Positions 61,801-64,000 of a stretch of DNA of 64,000 nt are shown here, one piece after another. The stretch's first letter is position 1. Each line of letters starts with the position of its first letter. A program made the translations under genes and the position numbers. The stretch spans positions 27,473,083 through 27,537,082 of the forward strand of contig CM037874.1 in assembly GCA_021292105.1 (NCBI GenBank), in the 5' to 3' direction. Below the pieces are notes generated by a model. That model was not told the origin of the DNA, ran no database searches, and saw nothing but the letters and a program-made list of their open reading frames with translations. Origin of the DNA: Anadara kagoshimensis. Lineage: Eukaryota; Mollusca; Bivalvia; Arcoida; Arcidae.

Positions 61801-63149
61801 TGAAGCCAGTAAGATTTTTAAGTTTCTCTGTTGTGTACTTGTATTTAGATTTTACATGTAATTAATAGCAGTACTTCTTTCACTTGAAATTCTTGACTGG
61901 AACATTAAACACCATTACTCAACTCTTTCACTTGAAGACCACTTACTAGAGTAAAAGATTCCGTTGAAGCATTTCATGCAGTTTTAAAATTGCTTGCTTT
62001 CTTCTATACTATTAGGTTATTTTCGTTTTTTTTTTTACGGCGTTTCACGACAGTGAAAGCATACTTTGCTATCGCTTTCTGCCAAGATCAGGCTTCTTTG
62101 CTATGAGTATGCATGGAAATAGTGCGCCTGGTAAATGAACGTGAAAGAAATATATCTGTTTTATCGTGAGATATGTATTCTGAGACGGGTAATGCATTTG
62201 GTTACATATGCACATTTGGAATAAATTTTCGGAATACATTTCGAAATCTAGTAAAATATTGCGACGGGATGCATCCAAAAATTTCTGCAATCTGGCGAAC
62301 TGATCTCATGTTTACAATAAAAAGTAGTCCGGGAAGTTTGCGTCCTACGGTGTAAAATCATAACTTTTTATGAAATAAACAGCAATGGCAGGTGGATTTA
62401 ATTAATTCTTTATGAAATCTACGTTAATTTGAAAGGTATGGTAACATATTTTGGTGTTGAGGTAATTGTGTCATAATTTAAAACTGTTTATCGATTAGAT
62501 TTCACTTTCATGAAAGGGAGATAAATCGTACAGTGTCGTGTGCCAATGAGCACATGTGGATTTTAAATACTTCACCGATTTGGAAATAAAATTAACATGA
62601 AATCGGAATATTGTGAATGATAATCAGCAGTTTATTAAAACCCAGACTTAACAGCAAATGATCCAGTTACATACAACCGCTAGAATGTTCCCCCTCATAG
62701 CGACAGTAGGGTCTGCAAAACTCTACATTCTCTGTATCCGAAATGACAAAACGATTGGGTACGACTTTATAAAAGTTTATTAAATTTTAATTACTGATTG
62801 TCTTTTCATATATTTATGACATTATTATTTTCTATCATTTTACTTAGCAATACATGGTTTGGTACATTGTTTCTTTTTCCAAAAAACATCCGTCGGACTA
62901 TGCATAGAGCGAACCCCCCTTTCCCGGGGGAGTTTCGGTTATATTCTGCCACAACACCATTTCCCCAACTACGCCTTACAACAGCATGGCAGTGCTATGT
63001 TTTTTTTAGCTTTTATAACAGTATGTCTACACCAACAACTAATTAATATTTTGATAAATTGATATTTTTTATTTTCAGTACATATATGGTCATACCCAGG
63101 AGGGTATCCAGTGTTAAATAATGCTACAAACATATACAGAACAGATAAA
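55772..63149 (+). CDS. NIPSNAP: NIPSNAP1/2-type mitochondrial protein, first five exons (3' end outside window)
   Basis: Exons 55772-55863, 57633-57838, 60957-61002, 61717-61808 and 63079-63149; all GT-AG, in frame, 169 residues so far. Residues 1-40 form a basic, Ser/Thr-rich amphipathic presequence with an R-C-L-S-T-S motif typical of matrix-protease cleavage. Then come a Ser/Asp/Glu-rich linker, GWLKNLLPVRTIQPSKESHS (human NIPSNAP1/2: GW..SLFV.KVDPRKDAHS), KETVYEIQFHAVKPENMEGY (K..LYKIQFHNVKPE), and DQDEAIHIWSYPGGYPVL (EQDQAVHLWRFSGGYPAL). This is the start of the first NIPSNAP dimeric alpha/beta-barrel-like domain; the second should lie beyond 64,000. NIPSNAP1/2 are mitochondrial and act as mitophagy signals when exposed on damaged mitochondria. 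Confidence 0.9.
56849..57602. mobile_element. hAT-like foldback element in NIPSNAP intron 1
   Basis: Ends GTGTGTGCCAAACTT and AAAGTTTGGCACACACTG are inverted. CACTAACA flanks it on both sides (56841-56848 and 57603-57610), an 8-bp target duplication as in hAT elements. Inner arms of about 190 bp (about 57060-57247 and 57265-57450) are near-perfect inverted copies around a short loop. The left arm encodes WLQFDEEKCVMKCTHCFEFY in one frame, a Cys-containing zinc-finger-like fragment, with KRKATGGANYEENVKENL upstream in another frame. Confidence 0.75.
57633..57838 (+). CDS. NIPSNAP: NIPSNAP exon 2
   Basis: 206 nt, TTGTAG to ACAAT|GTAAGT. Encodes residues 31-99: RCLSTSNVLLKDKGKDGSDS, then GWLKNLLPVRTIQPSKESHS and KETVYEIQ. 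The acceptor follows a transposon end by 30 bp. Confidence 0.9.
58006..59886. mobile_element. Element with central 145-bp tandem repeat (about 9 copies) in NIPSNAP intron 2
   Basis: Begins TTTTAGCTCACCTGACCGAA, has a GTGCGTGTGTGCG tract, and ends TCAGGTGAGCGTATCAGGCC then CATGGGCCTCTTG; AGCTCACCTGA and TCAGGTGAGC are inverted ends. GGCATGTATATTAGAATGTT recurs about every 145 bp (58576, 58721, 58866, 59011, 59156, 59299 and on). Each unit contains AAAGGTCAAGGTCACAG or a close variant. Confidence 0.75.
60286..60461. mobile_element. MITE with perfect 17-bp inverted ends
   Basis: CAGTGTTCATTCTAGGA at the left and TCCTAGAATGAACACTG at the right, 176 bp in all, non-coding, in NIPSNAP intron 2. The CAGTG start resembles hAT-type MITEs. 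Confidence 0.75.
60957..61002 (+). CDS. NIPSNAP: NIPSNAP exon 3
   Basis: 46 nt, TTTCAG to AGTT|GTAAGT. Encodes HAVKPENMEGYLKQ between split codons. Confidence 0.85.
61717..61808 (+). CDS. NIPSNAP: NIPSNAP exon 4
   Basis: 92 nt, TTTCAG to GCCA|GTAAGA. Encodes ELFQRLMHDKKTGAKLIGSF and TVEIGDQDEA; L-x-G-x-[WF]-x-x-x-x-G is a family feature. Confidence 0.88.
61809..63078. other. NIPSNAP intron 4
   Basis: 1.3 kb. Short ORFs around 62.1-62.4 and 62.8-63.06 kb show no recognisable domain. A diverged SINE-body phrase (AATTCTTGACTGGAACATTA) is at 61880-61930. Confidence 0.5.
63079..63149 (+). CDS. NIPSNAP: NIPSNAP exon 5
   Basis: 71 nt, TTTTCAG to AAA|GTAAGT. Encodes HIWSYPGGYPVLNNATNIYR and TDK. 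Ends in phase 0; the next exon is outside the window. Confidence 0.88.
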
Positions 63150-64000
63150 GTAAGTCTATATTACGGGTATAGCGTATAATACTTAAGAGGCATATAATAC
63201 ATAATGCTTAGTGTTTTCAATAAGAGGCTGCAACAGGCAGATTTGACTGCCTAAAATGCCAAATTGGCTGGTTAGAAATTAGAATTTATAAAATTGTCTT
63301 CAAAAGACCTGGAAATTGTTCTCTGCCTAGGAGCCCCCTTGACCCTTAGCCTGTTGGATTAATCAATCTACCTCATGCTACAAATTTTAGGGAAATTGCT
63401 GATTACATTCATCAGTTTTCATATACACGTATATGATTTTATTTTATAAACCTAATTACAATAAATATTTCATCTGCTTCATTATGTGAATATTATCGCT
63501 GTGTTCAAGAAACATGTATGCAACTGTCTACTTCTTCTGTCGTGCTATGAAGTACTGGTATGTTTTGTCACATAATATGTTACCGAATGTATCTTCCTAT
63601 TTCCACTGCTTCACTATGTATGGCATGGGTTAATAATATGTTTTTGCCTTCATTTAGTTGTAAAACAGATCAAAATGGGTTTCATACAGTAGTTTCTGTT
63701 TTTTAGACACTTTTTAAGCCTGAAAATCCAGCTCTTCTATCTAAATACTGTTTTAGCTCAACTGGCTTTCAACTGCTAGCCAGTTGGACTTACGGCATGG
63801 TGAAGTGAGCATGCATGTGTACTTTGATCTTCTCCCCAGAAACCACTGGGCCAATTGAAACCAAATTTGATGTGTATAAGGTCCCTAGTTGGAATAAATC
63901 AAATTTTGTACAAGGTGACCCTGTAGGAAAATCAAAATGGCCACCATTACATTAAATAGTGAAATTCCTAAAATGGCCATTGTGGATTCAACTTCTACCA
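63150..64000. other. NIPSNAP intron 5 (partial) with start of a dispersed element
   Basis: No exon seen. From about 63755 the sequence TTTTAGCTCAACTGGCTTTC, then CCAGTTGGACTTACGGCATG, resembles the left end of the 58006 element (TTAGCTCACCTGACC...TTATGGCAT) but is a different subfamily. It runs off the window. Confidence 0.5.

Overview
The window is AT-rich animal nuclear DNA with short exons, GT-AG introns, tRNA-derived SINEs, MITE-like hairpins and many tandem repeats. The repeat types look most like a bivalve mollusc: SINEs with a CTCCACCATCCC core, and elements with central 145-172 bp tandem repeats. The species cannot be fixed from sequence alone. I could assemble three genes exon by exon.

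(1) 2,027-16,840, minus strand: eight in-frame exons (359 codons so far) of a basic, proline-rich protein I do not recognise. Its 3' end lies beyond base 1, and a possible 5' UTR exon lies near 20.9 kb. (2) 43,286-55,472, minus strand: a CFAP73/CCDC42-family axonemal coiled-coil gene with nine coding positions, the last present as two alternative terminal exons of equal length. Five single-base losses in short homopolymers break its frame in this assembly. (3) 55,772 to beyond 64,000, plus strand: the first five coding exons of a NIPSNAP1/2-type mitochondrial protein. Genes 2 and 3 are head to head, 299 bp apart, with a near X-box (RFX), an ETS-like site and YY1-like motifs between them.

The 22 kb between genes 1 and 2 is repeat-rich. 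Its core is a 12.3 kb array (24.55-36.85 kb) of about 270 copies of a 44-45 bp monomer, organised into higher-order repeats of about 2.2-2.46 kb. The same monomer is the end of a dispersed module found in both orientations on both sides of the array, and a second small array of it (46 bp units, opposite strand) lies at 17.1-17.4 kb. The satellite therefore appears to have grown from a transposable-element terminus. A parallel case is the 30 bp minisatellite at 11.3 kb, which grew from a SINE core.

Other repeats are a three-copy tandem of a tRNA-derived SINE, three elements with central tandem arrays (160, 172 and 145 bp units), several hairpin elements in introns, a truncated reverse-transcriptase fragment, and a hAT-like foldback beside a NIPSNAP splice acceptor whose target-site duplication also duplicates a branch-point-like sequence. 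The long open frames over 24.5-36.9 kb are by-products of a 45 bp (3 x 15) repeat and are not annotated as genes.
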